The notes under the pieces are model-generated. The model did no database searches. It saw only the letters and a list, made by a program, of their open reading frames with translations, and was not told where the DNA came from. Below are positions 49,061 through 61,089 of a DNA stretch of 64,000 nt, piece after piece (the stretch's first letter is position 1; the number at the start of each line of letters is the position of its first letter). Source of the DNA: Pogona vitticeps (Eukaryota; Chordata; Lepidosauria; Squamata; Agamidae); contig NC_135786.1 in the NCBI RefSeq assembly GCF_051106095.1, forward strand, positions 213,380,001 through 213,444,000. Reading direction: 5' to 3'. The position numbers and the translations under genes were made by a program.

Positions 49061-52000
49061 GGCTGGAGCATCGGGGTGCTGATCCTGTCGCAGAGCATGG
49101 CCTTGAAGGCGCTGGGTGCCCTAACCTTGGCTCTGGTCTAACCCTCGTTTACTGAGGTGAAAGGAAAGGGACTTGGAGATGCAATAGTAATAAAGCAATC
49201 TCCTTCCTCTTACAGCCTAATCCTAGGCTTGTTGACTCAGATTTAAGGCCCACAAACTTGGTGAGACTTGCTCTCAGAGGCGTGCCTGCCCTTTTAAGAG
49301 CACAGTACTTGTAACAAACACCACTGGATTTGTATGGTTTCATGTGTGTAGCTGTCTCTAGAGTGTGTGTTGTATCCAAAGGCCCTGGTTTCCTTGCAAT
49401 AAATGGTTAAAATTTGAATCCTTGATTCTTGGCACAAGCAGACACACCCATTCCCACTCCAGATGAAAAGAATGACAAGCTCTGTTTTCTCCAGTAGGCT
49501 AGACAGAGGGAATGAAGTCAGAAGGGTGGTTGTGGGAAAGATAAGGAGTGATGAAATGAATGGGGATGTTTGCAGAGAGGATGAAAGGGCTGAAGAGAAC
49601 ATAAAACTAGACATGGAGAAGAGTGTTAAAGAGGCCTCTGAGCTAGGATTTCTTTCACAGATGATGATTCTGTTTTATACAGAACTGGTTTGGACTTGGT
49701 AGTTCAATATGTATTTTATGTTAGCTGCTCAGATAAAATGTTTAATGATAAAAGAGGCTTCTGAAATTCTTCCCATGCCGGAATGTCAAAGTCTGTCTGC
49801 TCACAATAACGTCTCTCTGGGGTTCATAAAGACAATCATGGAAAAATGAGTTTTGTTTTGTTAAAGTACCCGATAGCATTAGTTGGTAGGTGTTTGGAAC
49901 ATCGCTCCTGAAAAAAATGGAGTCTGACACTGTCATGCAAATATAGTTGCCATTTATTCTGTGCCTATTGTTCAAGAGCTGTGGGTACAGTGTGGCTTAA
50001 TGAATACAATTACTTGTACTGTATCTTGAGGTTGTAATTTTCAGAAATCAGATTATATATAGTAGCATATCACTTGTACATTACAGTTTTCCTCTCAATA
50101 TGTAAGTATGGGTAATTATAATCACAGTCACTGTTTATACTATATGTAATGCAGGAAAAAAGCCATGTATTAATTAATTGTGCAGAAATTTAAACAATAG
50201 TTATACTAATTTCTGCACAAATGTTGGCCATATGTGGTAGAGAAAGTAGTTTACTGGAGAAATCATGGCAGTTCGTTTTCTTCCTAACAGATGTTAAATA
50301 TGTAAATGAATATCTGGAAGTTGAGTCTTGGCAACTGGACTTCTTATTCAGTGGAAACTTTTTGCTAGTCATCCAAACAGCTTCTCCTTTCTGAGGAGAG
50401 TTGGTAAGAGACCCCTGATATATTCTTCACGTTGATTTCACTTCCCATTGGTCTGAATAGGCTTGTTGGATGGACAAAGGACTGGGGTCAGAGTGAAAAT
50501 CCCACTTCTGTAGTCCTTCTCCACCCATTGTCAGACCAAAGGGAAGTGAAACCAATATGGAGAATATATCAGGGGTCTCCTACCGACTCTCCTCAGACCG
50601 AAGAAGCTATTTGGATGAGTAGCCAAATGTTACAACCTAATAAAAAGTCTAGTTGCCATGACTCAACTTCCAGATTACCTCACCTGGCTGACTGAGAATC
50701 TTCACAGATATGTAAATCAATAAAATCTGTTTACTAGTAAGATATTGTCACAGTGTTCTACTTTGGTCAAACACACTTGAAATATTGTGTCCACCTCTGG
50801 ACACCACTAAGAAAGATATGAGCAATCTGTAGTACGTCCAGAGGAGAGGAACCAAGGGGATAGAGGGTCTGGAAGCTAAGACTTATGATAATTTGTTGAG
50901 GGAGTTACCTGTATTTAGTCTGGAAAAGAGAATGCTGTGACGTGAAGAGATAGCAATCTACAAGTAATTAAAGGGCTGTCACATGGAAGATGGAGCAAGA
51001 TTGTTTTCTGTCACTCTAAGATAGGATCCAAACAAATGGATTGAAATTACAGGAAGGTAGATTCTGACTAAATATTAGGAGGAATATCCTGATGGCAAGA
51101 GCTGTTCAGTGGTGGAATTGACTACTTTGGAAGACTGAGATCTCTTTCCTTGGAGGTTCTCAAACAGATGTTGGATGGCCCATCTGTTAGGGTCGTAGAA
51201 TAATAGAGTTGGAAGGAGACCAACCCCCTACTCAATGCAGGAATCCAAGTTAAAGTATATCTGTCAGATGGCTCTCTAACTTTGTCCTTAATACCTCCAG
51301 TGTAGGAGTGCTCATCATCTTCTGAGATAATTGGTTTCATTGTCACACTGCTCTACCTAAGGAATTTTGCATTGGCAGGGATTGAATTAGATGATTCTTG
51401 GAATGCCTTCCTACTCCTTATGATTTTATAAAATATTCTATACTAAATAGAAAGTATTTGTCACATCACATTTATTTTCCTTTAATATTGGAGAATGAAG
51501 GCTAGAAGTGTCTTATCTAATATATTATTGTTATTGAGAATGTTGAATCCAGGAATTAACTTGAATCACATAGATTCTAAGGATCTACATCTATATGAAC
51601 TATATGTAGTTCAAGTTAATCCCTGTTCTTTTGTTCTGTAATGCAGAATCATCAACATGGTTAACAAAGAAAGGCTAACCCTGCTACTCACCTGCATTGT
51701 TTTGTTCATGTGAGCAGTGAGGAACCTGAAGAGGGAAGGGTTAATGCTGGAATGTAGGCTCTTCATTCAAACAAGACTACTGGAAAATGGTTGTTGTAGG
51801 TTTTTCAGGCTGTTTGGTGAAGCAGCCTGAAAAACCTACAACAATCATCGGATCCTGGCCATGAAAGCCTTCAAGAACTACTGGAAAATCTTACTCCTCC
51901 CCTTCAGATTTATTGTTGCCCATGAAAACAAAGCAATGAGAGAGGAAGGCGGGGCTAGCCTCACCCTACTAACTGCATTCATTATTCTGCACTGCACAAA

Positions 52001-55000
52001 ATTTATGTTTGGATCCATCAAACCTACTGACAAGAGCTGTTGGTGAGGGGAGTGCCATTTTCCAGAAGTCAGATAGTACTCCCTTCTGCCCTAGCCAGCA
52101 TAACCAATAGTGAGGGATGGTGGACGTTATCCAGGAACATGTGGAGGGCTACAATTTGACCACCACTCATGCAGATTCCCTCATCTGTTGTGGCATAATC
52201 AGTGTATGGGCACTTATTTTTTTTTTCAGTTTAAAAATAAAAGTTAAAGAGAGATTTGTTTCTCCTGTTGTATATGACTTCTCTTTCTCCTTTTCCTCTT
52301 CCATCGTGATTCTTGTTTTTCTAACCATTCCCTTCCTTAAATGAAGAATTATTTCTAAATAGTAGCAGCAGCAAAAAGCAAAGTAAGCCCACTGGGATGA
52401 CCCATTTTAGATTACGCAGTGACCCACTTGTGGTTCCTGATGCGCTGTCAGATACATTGACATTTACAGGTATATTTCGAGTTCAGTTCTCCCTGACTAA
52501 ATAAGAATGGGAGGTCATAAAGGGAGTCTGCTTTTTGGATTGTTTTTTTTTAATCTTTCATGTTGAGTATTGATTAAATGCAGAGCTAGGATAAGATGAG
52601 GTACACTGCTGTATTCCCTAGAAAAATAGGAGACAATACACTGCTGAGTGCCATATGTTGGGATGATCATGACCTTCTGCATTGGTGGCCAATTTGTGTT
52701 CCATGTATCATCCAGAATATACAGTATACTGTACTTCAAGCACTGTGTCTGGTGGTGGGTTTTTGTACTGAAACTGTATTTGGGTCCTTTAGCTTTGTGT
52801 GAAAAACTATCAGTCTCAACTTTGCATTTCTCCGAATCCCACCCCACTCTTCTTTTTTTCTATTAGGTTATGACATTTTGTTTTCTTTCTCCATGGAAAT
52901 GTGTACACAGTTTCCCTACTTAATTATCCTAACGTTGGTGAGGGGTGGTAAACTGGTGTAGCTCAGTGGCTCGGAGCTCCTGGGTGCAGAGTCAAGCGCT
53001 AGGAGTTTGACTCCCTAGGCAAAATCTCCTGGAACACATCTGACTAGTCAGTTTATGTATGCCGGCTCTGGTGTGGCCCTGGGCAAGCTGCACAGTCACA
53101 GAGCACCACCAGAAGGAGGGATTAGAAAAGTTTATGAGTGCTTTATGTTTAGGAAACCCTCTAAAGGTCGCCATAAATTGGAAGTTTTGGCAACACATAA
53201 TTACAATCAACTTTGTGTGCATTTTGACTAAATGTTACATGTCCTAGATTCAGTGGGTAGTCAGTCCAAACCTGAGTAGGCCAATTGAATCAGTTGCTAA
53301 GCACTTACATAAGTCAAATTGATGTAATGGATCTGCACCAGCAGGGACTATCAGATTCAGGCCATTGAAGTTTTCAGTTGTGTAGCCCCTTAGCTGTTCA
53401 TATGGTTAAAAGGTACACATCATTTTATACATATGTTATTCCTTCAGTCGCAGAACAACCCTCATAAATGTGTGCATAATTATGGTTGTCTCACAAGAAT
53501 CTTGGGAAGTGCAAAATGAATAATTCCATCAAGAATCTTATTACAGTATTAAAAAAATTATTTTCAGTCCCTATGTGAAGCATTATTTGTCCTGTTTGTG
53601 AGTGCCACAAACTCCATATACCTGTACCACTTATACCATCTTTCTGTGTCACCAATGCTATAGAATGTCCACAGGAGGGGGCACTTGTGTATGTATGTAT
53701 TAAGGTTTTTTATTTGTTAGATTTGTATTTTTTGTGTATTTTAGAGTCAATAAAAATAATTTAAAAATAAATTTTAAAAAGAATATCCAGTAGAATGCAA
53801 TATTAAAGAATGGATGGTTACCCTTCAGATACCTTTCTGGCTCTGAAATACTGTCCTTGTGTTCTCTTCTTCTTAGCCTTAACTGTTTCCAAGTGAGACA
53901 AAGAGAAAGCATTCACTTATCTAAGACCAACATAAGAGCTATAGCTTTGTACTTACAGTCTGTGCCCTTTGTGACCCTGTTCAGTAGGCACAGTGGTGCA
54001 GTTTCCTTTTGTCTGGAAAAAGTGAGGTAGTAGAAGACAGTTTTCTACAAGAGATGTTTACTAATTGGCTGCTAACAGATAGATTGCATTATGTAAATAC
54101 CTCTTAGTATCTCAGAGTGGGTGGTTAAGTGATTCTTCCATCTAGTAACAATGCACATCCTTGAGTACTCTAATATTATGATACCTAAATTGCAAGGAAC
54201 TACTGTATAAATTTGCAGATTTTGGTGGCATGCAAACTGAATCAGAAATATATATATAAAGCTGGTATGCTTTGAAAAATGCCAAATTAGGCCTTTAATA
54301 GTGGAGAGGAAACAATGTTTTATTTTTATTTTTTGTGATTTTAATTACTATTTTTGTGCTTTTAGGAATGATTCAATCCCAGAAGATAATATTTGGAAGG
54401 GCATCCTCTCTGTCATTTTCTTCTTTCTAATCATCAGTGTTCTAGCTTTTCCAAATGGTAAGTAACTCTACATGTGTTGGTGTGTTCCACAAGTATTTGT
54501 ATGCTTCTTTTATTTTACCTGTTTTCCAAAGAAATTGAATCTCATTGAGTATTATTAAGAAAATGCATAGTAAGGCAGAAGACGGTCAAAAAGACAGTAG
54601 GGTAGTTAACTAAAAGAAGTTAGAGGTTACATATTGTGTTTCTGTATCCATTATTCAAAACACCAAGAAATGGCCCAACATAGTGCCTGTAAGGAAAAAG
54701 GATGCCAAGCTTTACATAGCAAAGAACAACCTGAATATTGATAACACCAGTGACAACAGTCAATATGGTCTGCAGGATGCCCTCTTGTGCTCACCACCAT
54801 TCACACTTGTAGAAAAACAGCCCTGCTTTGTGTTTGGGTGAAAAGTGGTTAACTGATGAAAAATGGAGTTAGCTTCTGGAATTTTCCCTTGCTTATTGTC
54901 ACTTTGTGAATGATAATGAGCACAAGAGGGTATCCTGTAGATCCTGGGTTTTTAGAACAGAATTTTAAGTATATGTTATATACAAATTTCAATGAAAACT

Positions 55001-58000
55001 TCCCCCATGTAAAATTACCTGATGCAAGAGGATCACAGGAGATAAGCACATGATCTGTACTATGGTTGCTGAGAGAGGACAAAAGCAAGAATAGCTGAGA
55101 TATGTCTGTAATTCCCTGTGCCAAAATATTTTGAAGGGCTGTTTTTGGAACTAATGAAATTGTGATGCAAAGATGTGAATAAGTGCAACACATACCACCA
55201 TTCTCTTTTAAGATAAACAAGATTGGTCTTTTCAATTTATTTGATTTGTTTTACAATTGGGGACCTTTAGGCTCGCTTATTTCTACATGGGGTGGGGAGG
55301 AAGTTTCCTATCCCCTCATCATTTGAAGACTCAAGCTTGTGGCTTCCTTTAGGAAATCAGTCCACCACATATTTGGTCTTCCTCTTTTCTTCTACCTTCC
55401 ACTTTTTCCCAGCATTAGTATCTTTTCCAGAGAATCCTGCCTTGTGATGTGTCCAAAGGCATCTGTTATCTCTATTATAACCATTAGAAAAAGAGGCCAT
55501 CTCTTTTAGCATTCGGCCCTGGGTAGAAGGGACCCTGGCTAACCAAATCGCATTGTTCACTTTTTCCCCTTGTGTCCTCCCCTTCTACTGGGACTTTTAG
55601 AGTCAACTCATTGTGTCTGGTATGGGAACGGGTGGTATATGTGGCCATTATCATTGGCAACAGATGGCTTATTGGCACTTGTCCAGAGAAAGCAGGTGCA
55701 AACAAAGTACTGCATATACATTTACTAAAGTGGTTCAGTTTTTAGCATGCTGATAAAGATGCTTGGCATACAACTTTGGATGATATTTGTACAGAAAACT
55801 GTGGCAGCTGATGTGGGCTCTTGATCCAACTCCCCTGAAATTGGCTCTGTCCCTTGCTATGATTCTCAGAACTTCCCTGGTTCTTGGCCTTGGTAGCAAA
55901 TTTACAGGACAAAAGAGTAGCAGCCAGTGAAATGTGTCATCGTGTGAAGTTGTTGCTGTGGGCTTCAGAGATGTGTTAAAGCAGTGTTCCCCAACATTTT
56001 TACTAGTGCGGACCAGGGGAGTCTCTGAGGGAGGTGGGGCGGCCCTTCGCGCTTGTCCTCGTCGATGCACGTGCACAGTGGTTGGGGAGTGCGCGCGCCA
56101 TAGGCGCACACGTGTCCCCTCACTGCTTCACGCATGCACAGGAGTGCCTGCACACCCGCACGCCCACCCCACTCCTGCGCGCGGGCGCATGCTTGAAGGG
56201 GTGAGGGAGTGTGTGCCGCCGGCAACGGCGGAAGCCTACGAGTCTATTTTTATTTTTATTTTATTTTACCTGGCTTTTGACAACCCCCCACTCCCGTCGC
56301 TGCCGCTGCTGCCGGGAGGAGAGCACCCGGAGCACCTGGGCCGTCCTCTCCCTCCCGGTTCTTGCCAACCCCACCCCACCTCCATCGCCGCTGCTGCTGC
56401 TGGGAGGAGAGCACTCGGGCCTTGCTCTCCCTCCCAGCTCTTGCCAACCCCGGTCGCCGCCGGCGGGCTGGTCCGCCAAGACAGACCTCTCCCCGCCCCC
56501 CATGCACAACCTCCTCTCCCCACAGCTGCTTTGCGCCCGCAGGGGCTTGTGGGAAGGGGTGAGAGAGGACTTACGCCAGCGCCGGCATGCGCGTGCAAAG
56601 CAGCTGTGGGAAGGGGAGTGTGTGCGGGGGAGTGTCGGGGGGAGGTTTGTCTTGGCAGCCCGGTCGGGCTCAAGCCAGGGACCGGCAATGGGCCGCGGAC
56701 TGGTCGTTGACGACCTCCGTGTTAAAGCAATCATCCAAACTGCTGGTTATTCAGTAGCATCTTCAGCCCTGCACTAATACTTACAATTTGCACCGTGGTG
56801 CTTCTTTACAGGGCAGGCACTGAATGATACATTATGAAGCCAGGCATCGGGTAAATGCAGACATAAATAATGCTTAATGGAAAGACTGTGAAGCTAAGCG
56901 GATGAATGCCTCAGCAACCCAGGGTGTTGTGAGTTAGGAAAGCTCAGATACCTTGAATTAAGCTGCTTTGAGCCATATAATCTGGATTTGTATTTGATCT
57001 TAGTAGTATCTCTAAAAGGTATTGATTTCATTTGTTGTACCCAAGACGAAAGATTTTCCACTCATATTCAGCCTGTGTGCCTGGCACTTGATAGTGCTAT
57101 CCAGTATCTAATGTCTGACTTATGAGAAGTTTTAGGTGACCTCTCCAGCTCTCAAATGTTTCACCCAGTAGTGTGCATTGCATAGTCCTTTGCTATCTGC
57201 ATAACATGTTCGTAAAATATATAACAGAAAAAGAAACCGTTTCAAAGTGAACTGAAAGTAACTCTCAAGAATGAAACAAAGAAACATAGATGCTTTGGGG
57301 AAATATGTCTTTTACAGAATGGGTGTATGTTTGTTTATTCAGGAGTAAGCCCTACTAGGTTCAATGGGCCTTACTCCCTGTGTATTTTGATTGTTAGTTG
57401 TTATGTAGCATATGTTATGACTGGACATAACAAAAGACCCTTGTTTGCACATCTCCTGGTAGAGGTGATAGGAGAACAATTTGCTTTGAATTGACCTTAA
57501 TTAGCTCTCAGCAATTGTTTTTAATCTGTTGCCCGCATTTCTTTTAGAACTAGATTTCATAGGACCCTAAACAAAACTTAGTGTACTAAAAGACATCTTC
57601 CAGTTAGCCAGGGATTTCTGTTATCTTCCCATCACACAAAGAAATGGAATTACTGGAGCAAAACTGTGTTGAAGTGGGCCAAGTTCTTGTTATCTTCCAC
57701 TGAGCTCCATGGGATACCATAAGCAGGCTTTAGTCAAGTTTGGGATAATATCTGACCACTATATCAGAAATCGGAGTTAATGGGACAGATATATAAGTGA
57801 CTGCCGTTATGGATTCTTGTGTGGAAAAGTAAGATCCAGTAAAATTTGTTTATGTCTCCAAACATTGAGAATCATGATATCTATTGAAAAAGATTGCTGA
57901 AGAATTGTGTACATTATATCACAGAGTCCATCCATGTGCACAGACATGCATATAGCATTTTCCCAGTTATGTACCTCCCATACAAACACACAGTGGGCAG

Positions 58001-59274
58001 AATCCTGTTGGTGATTTACGAATCCTGAGGTGAAATTGGATAAGTTGTGGCAGCAAATTGCTGTTGATTACTAAGGCCCTAGTTGCGTTTCCGGTTGTGA
58101 AACAGGCATGGAATATACCTGGCATGTTGTTAATGAGCAACTCTTCATTGCTGCTATTTAATGCAGTTTCACTCGCATGTGCATAAATAGGCAATGGACT
58201 CTGCTCATCATAGTAATGGATACTTCACTGGTAAGCTCATAGTTTCTACTTGTGTGCTTTCGCTCCTGTTCTGTTTTAGTAGGGGCTTTTGATTGTGGAG
58301 GTTCCCATCTAATGGAATACCCTTCGCAGGGAGGCCAGGCTAGTCCCTTCTCTGTTGCCTTTCACTAGAAGGCAAAGAAAGATTTGTTGCTCAAGCAGTC
58401 TTTGGATAGCTGACTGGCCATTGAGGGTAGGATCTTTAATGGGAGGGCAAATGCTGTGCTTTTTTTTAATTTTATGGAAGTGATTTTAAGATCCAGTTCA
58501 TTAATGTGTACACAACCAGAATCCTATTACTTACATACACTGATGCAAGTGAAATGGTGTAAATTACTGCAACAAATTGCTATCAGTTAAGAAGTAGAGG
58601 TTTGTATCCTTCATTCCACGCCAATTACGTAGCTTGAAGTGTGATGAGTAACAGCATAAACCTCTTAATGAGCAGCAGTTTGCTGCCGCAATTTATGTCT
58701 TTTGGCTTATGCCTGCAGACATATGTGATAGGATTCTGGCCATTGTGTTTAATTATGTTTTAACATTTTTAGTTGTACTTTGTAAGCCTCTGTAAGTCTT
58801 AAACTTGAGAGGAAAATGTGATAAAAAGTTATTCATTGCCAGTTAAACGTCACCTCTACTGTCCCCACCAAACAGGGATCATGGCCTTACTCATCTCCCT
58901 ATGGACCCCTGCTTGCATGATGATAAAGACGCAAATCTTCATATCATGATTGCAGTTATGACTATCCCTTAGCATTATACCAAGTCTTAAGTAGCATAGT
59001 AATTTGAACAGTTCTTTCATGAAATTTTATGAGATTCTGTTGATTTTCAAATCCTAGACTTTTTTTAGTAGTTTATATAAGAACCTTTACTACTTTGTAA
59101 AGCTGTTCATTTCAACAATTGATTGTTGCTGGCACAATTGTGTTTCAGTCAGATTATGTTTGGATCCACTATTGCAATATTTTCTTATCTATTAGCAATT
59201 TTTCATCTAACAAGCATTTCTCTCATCAGGTCCTTTCACTCGCCCACACCCTGCAATCTGGCGCATGGTTTTTG
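48692..59274 (+). CDS. PTDSS1: Phosphatidylserine synthase 1, first three coding exons (gene continues past the window)
   Basis: Exons 48692-48870, 54366-54457 and 59230-59274 join in frame to give residues 1-105 of a protein that is 473 residues in human. The ATG has a strong context (GGAGCCATGGCG). Conserved blocks are [40 protein letters not shown], the second exon [20 protein letters not shown] and [16 protein letters not shown]. Two membrane segments are visible: about residues 37-57 and 72-87. The known reaction is calcium-dependent exchange of the choline of phosphatidylcholine for serine, in the ER and mitochondria-associated membranes; the catalytic region lies in exons to the right of this window. 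The start is in a CpG block shared with the probable MTERF3 first exon on the other strand. The introns (5.5 kb and 4.8 kb) are full of repeats. Confidence 0.96.
50318..50672. mobile_element. Penelope-like fold-back (inverted pair of element ends)
   Basis: Two ~145-bp arms: 50318-50460 and 50527-50672 are reverse complements with about 85 percent identity. The right arm reads GAAGAAGCTATTTGGATGAG, TAGCCAAATGTTACAACC, CATGACTCAACTTCCAG, motifs I associate with a vertebrate Penelope-like family, continuing to about 50710 as ACCTCACCTGGCTGACTGAG. In PTDSS1 intron 1. Confidence 0.6.
50750..51430 (+). mobile_element. CR1 LINE 3' end, interrupted near 51190-51370
   Basis: TATTGTGTCCACCTCTGGAC, CAGAGGAGAGGAACCAAGG, GTCTGGAAAAGAGAATGCTG and TGATGGCAAGAGCTGTTCAG follow the classic CR1 3' order. 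After GGATGGCCCATCTGTTAGGG it is broken by TAGAATAATAGAGTTGGAAG... (another CR1-family piece), then resumes near 51375 with GGATTGAATTAGATGATTCT. Confidence 0.78.
51553..51632. repeat. Short imperfect palindrome
   Basis: CAGGAATTAACTTGAATCAC and its inverse TAGTTCAAGTTAATCCCTG, about 80 bp in total. Confidence 0.5.
51791..51880. mobile_element. Penelope-like terminus with perfect 21-bp inverted repeat
   Basis: TTGTTGTAGGTTTTTCAGGC (51791-51811) and its exact inverse (51824-51844) with a 12-bp spacer, followed by TCATCGGATCCTGGCCATGA and AAGCCTTCAAG. The same motif series ends the copy at 16345. Confidence 0.55.
52944..53205 (+). mobile_element. tRNA-derived SINE
   Basis: Head TGGTGTAGCTCAGTGGCTCG (A box), GCTAGGAGTTTGACTCCC (B box), then GGCCCTGGGCAAGCTGCACA and a body to about 53205. 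In PTDSS1 intron 1. Confidence 0.72.
54366..54457 (+). CDS. PTDSS1: PTDSS1 coding exon 2
   Basis: Acceptor TTTTAG and donor GTAAGT. Codes the end of Arg60, then [20 protein letters not shown] and [10 protein letters not shown]; the second membrane segment is coded here. Confidence 0.96.
55355..55485 (-). mobile_element. BovB LINE fragment
   Basis: TTTCCCAGCATTAGTATCTT, TTCCAGAGAATCCTGCC and TGATGTGTCCAAAGGC match the region at about 1860-1915 of the BovB copy in this window. Short and old. Confidence 0.5.
55982..56719. mobile_element. hAT-type element with perfect 8-bp target duplication (738 bp)
   Basis: Left end CAGTGTTCCCCAACATTTTT, right end GTCGTTGACGACCTCCG (inverted, diverged), flanked by TGTTAAAG on both sides (55974-55981, 56720-56727). 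The interior is very GC-rich; its open frames on both strands show no transposase motif. In PTDSS1 intron 2. Confidence 0.82.
56728..57993. other. PTDSS1 intron 2, no feature recognised
   Basis: Non-coding; AAGCCCTACTAGGTTCAATG near 57346 is a common amniote repeat motif I cannot assign. Confidence 0.4.
57994..58190. mobile_element. Palindromic MITE (CAGAATCCTG-type)
   Basis: GGGCAGAATCCTGTTGGTG and AGTTGTGGCAGCAAATTGCT in the left arm; GAGCAACTCTTCATTGCTGC and TGCATAAATAGGCAATGG in the right arm. Relative of 58517-58742. Confidence 0.5.
58230..58500 (+). mobile_element. L2-type LINE 3' fragment (old), with part of its tail near 58750-58830
   Basis: ATGGAATACCCTTCGCAGGG, GGCCAGGCTAGTCCC and a late TTGTAAGCCTCTGTAAGTC with GAGAGGAAAATGTGATAAA. 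Interrupted by the palindromic MITE at 58517. Confidence 0.5.
58517..58742. mobile_element. Palindromic MITE inside an L2 fragment
   Basis: CCAGAATCCTATTACTTACA at the left and its inverse ATGTGATAGGATTCTGGCC at the right; inner TACTGCAACAAATTGCTATC pairs with GAGCAGCAGTTTGCTGCCGC. Non-coding. Confidence 0.65.
59230..59274 (+). CDS. PTDSS1: PTDSS1 coding exon 3
   Basis: A 45-nt exon: acceptor CATCAG, codes [15 protein letters not shown], donor GTAAGT. Human reads [16 protein letters not shown]. It is too short to be found from reading-frame length alone. Confidence 0.94.
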
Positions 59275-59384
59275 GTAAGTCTTTTTAATGATACAGACAC
59301 GATTCTGGGGCATCACATATTTTCTCTTTCAAACATACTTCTGTTTATTTAATCACTTCTGTAATTATTGTCTCTTTGTTGTCC

Positions 59385-59560
59385 TTCTGCAGGAAGGCAA
59401 GAACGTTTCTCTTCAGGCAAGCTTTTTCTCAACAACTGCCTGCCTGAAAGGGGCTGATTTTTTTCCCTCTTCCCCTTCCAGTTTTTATATTGTTTAATAT
59501 TATAAGCCACATTGGGTCTTCTTGAGGAGAAAGGCGGGTGTAAACATTTTCAATCAATCA
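59385..59560 (+). mobile_element. L2-type LINE 3' end
   Basis: GGAAGGCAAGAACGTTTCTC, CTGCCTGCCTGAAAGG, then ATAAGCCACATTGGGTCTTC and GGAGAAAGGCGGGTGTAAA. Just inside PTDSS1 intron 3. Confidence 0.65.
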
Positions 59561-60532
59561 TATATTTTTGAAAAAACCTATGCCACTTAGGGGGAAAACT
59601 TAAAAGATAGATCTTAAAACCAAATATGTATTGATCAATCATGACTTGGAAATAAGACTTGCCAAATGTATTTTAGCATTTTACCTTCTTCAGTACTCTA
59701 TAATAAAACAGTGAAATATTGCTGTGTAAAGAAAGACATGCTCAGATATCAGGCCCGACATAGGCTTAAGTATACTCACCGCCAAGCTTCTATTGAATAA
59801 AAGAACTTTACAGTCATCAGCACATTACAGTCTTCCAGTGTCTGAGGCTTGAAGGAGAAAGCACAACATGTAGTGCCTCCAGTATTGCTAATAGCTTTGT
59901 TGTTGTAACTTCCACCAGACAGCCTGGCAGCTGCAGGTGGCCTTATATCAAGGCCATGAGGTGATTATCAGCAGATGTTAATGTAAAGACTTTCAAGGTT
60001 AATCCCTTCAGAACAGGTTTCATGACAATTGCCAGAATATTTCAAAAAGCATACATCATAACCATATTGAAACAATTAATTATATGCAATAATAATTAAA
60101 ATAACCTGACCTTTGTAAGCAGAAAACACAGGCAAGGTTCAGTACGGGAGCTAACATGCAGAAATTCAATTCATGTCTTTGTTAAGACTTTGCGTGGCCA
60201 GTATTTGTAGAGAATAAACCCCAGATATTTCCCAAGTCTCTTTTCAAGCTGAACTCTGGATCCAGTCACTTTCTGCAATGTCCTTAGCCAGAAGCCTTTA
60301 TTGCCTTTATCTTCATATATTTTTAGTTTAACCATCCTGATAGCTATCCCTACTGACAGGAGAACATGGAACATTCTGTGATATAAATTAAATATGTTAT
60401 ATTGCAATTATATTGTAATTATATTCTTCAGTACATATCTCTTTTTGTTTACTAAATTGATAAATCCTCAAAGTTTAATACAATTAGAACTGATGTTACA
60501 ATGTTTACATATAACATAAATAGAAAGAAAAG
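59561..60532. other. PTDSS1 intron 3, no feature recognised
   Basis: AT-rich non-coding DNA. Confidence 0.4.
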
Positions 60533-60660
60533 GGTTTTGGCACCTTGAAGACCAGCCAATTTATTTCTATGTAATTTTTTGTGGATCAAGATTCTCTTGA
60601 TCCACTAAAGCTCAGACTGAAATAAATCAGACAATGTTTAAAATGCCACAGCTCTTTAGC
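60533..60660. mobile_element. Fold-back repeat (relative of 10688-10880)
   Basis: GGTTTTGGCACCTTGAAGAC, CCAATTTATTTCTATG and an inner inverted pair GTGGATCAAGATTCTC/TTGATCCACTAAAGC. Confidence 0.5.
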
Positions 60661-60676
60661 TTTTACTTTGGCTATA

Positions 60677-61089
60677 CAGTGGTGCCTTGCTAGATGATAA
60701 TCCGTTCCACTGAAATCGCTGTTTAGCGAAATCATTGTCTAGCGAAAAGCAATTTCCCTATTGGAATGCATTGAAACCTGTTTAATGCATTCCAATGGGG
60801 AAGAATCGTCGTTGTCTAGTGAAGACTGGCCATAGAAAAGCCGCTTTGCGAACCGCCGATCAGCTGTTTAAATCGCTGTCTTACGAAGCTTAGGTCCCGA
60901 AAACACACGTTTTGCGAGCGCGGAGGGAGCTGTCAAAATAGTTGTCTAGCGAAAATTGGTTTGCGAAGCAGGGACCAAACATTATCCAGCGAAATTCCCC
61001 CATAGGAATCAGTGTTTTGCAAATCGCAAAAAGTCAATGTCTAGCGAAAAAACTGTCATGCAGGGTAACTGTCTAGCGAGGCACCACTG
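60677..61089. mobile_element. Mariner-type MITE (413 bp)
   Basis: CAGTGGTGCCTTGCTAGATG at the left, GCGAGGCACCACTG at the right, TA on both sides. Closest relative in the window is 9255-9676. Confidence 0.87.

Noticed and set aside
55934-56777. Long open frames on both strands (up to 258 codons)
   Set aside because: They lie inside the GC-rich interior of the hAT element at 55982-56719 and have no transposase motif.
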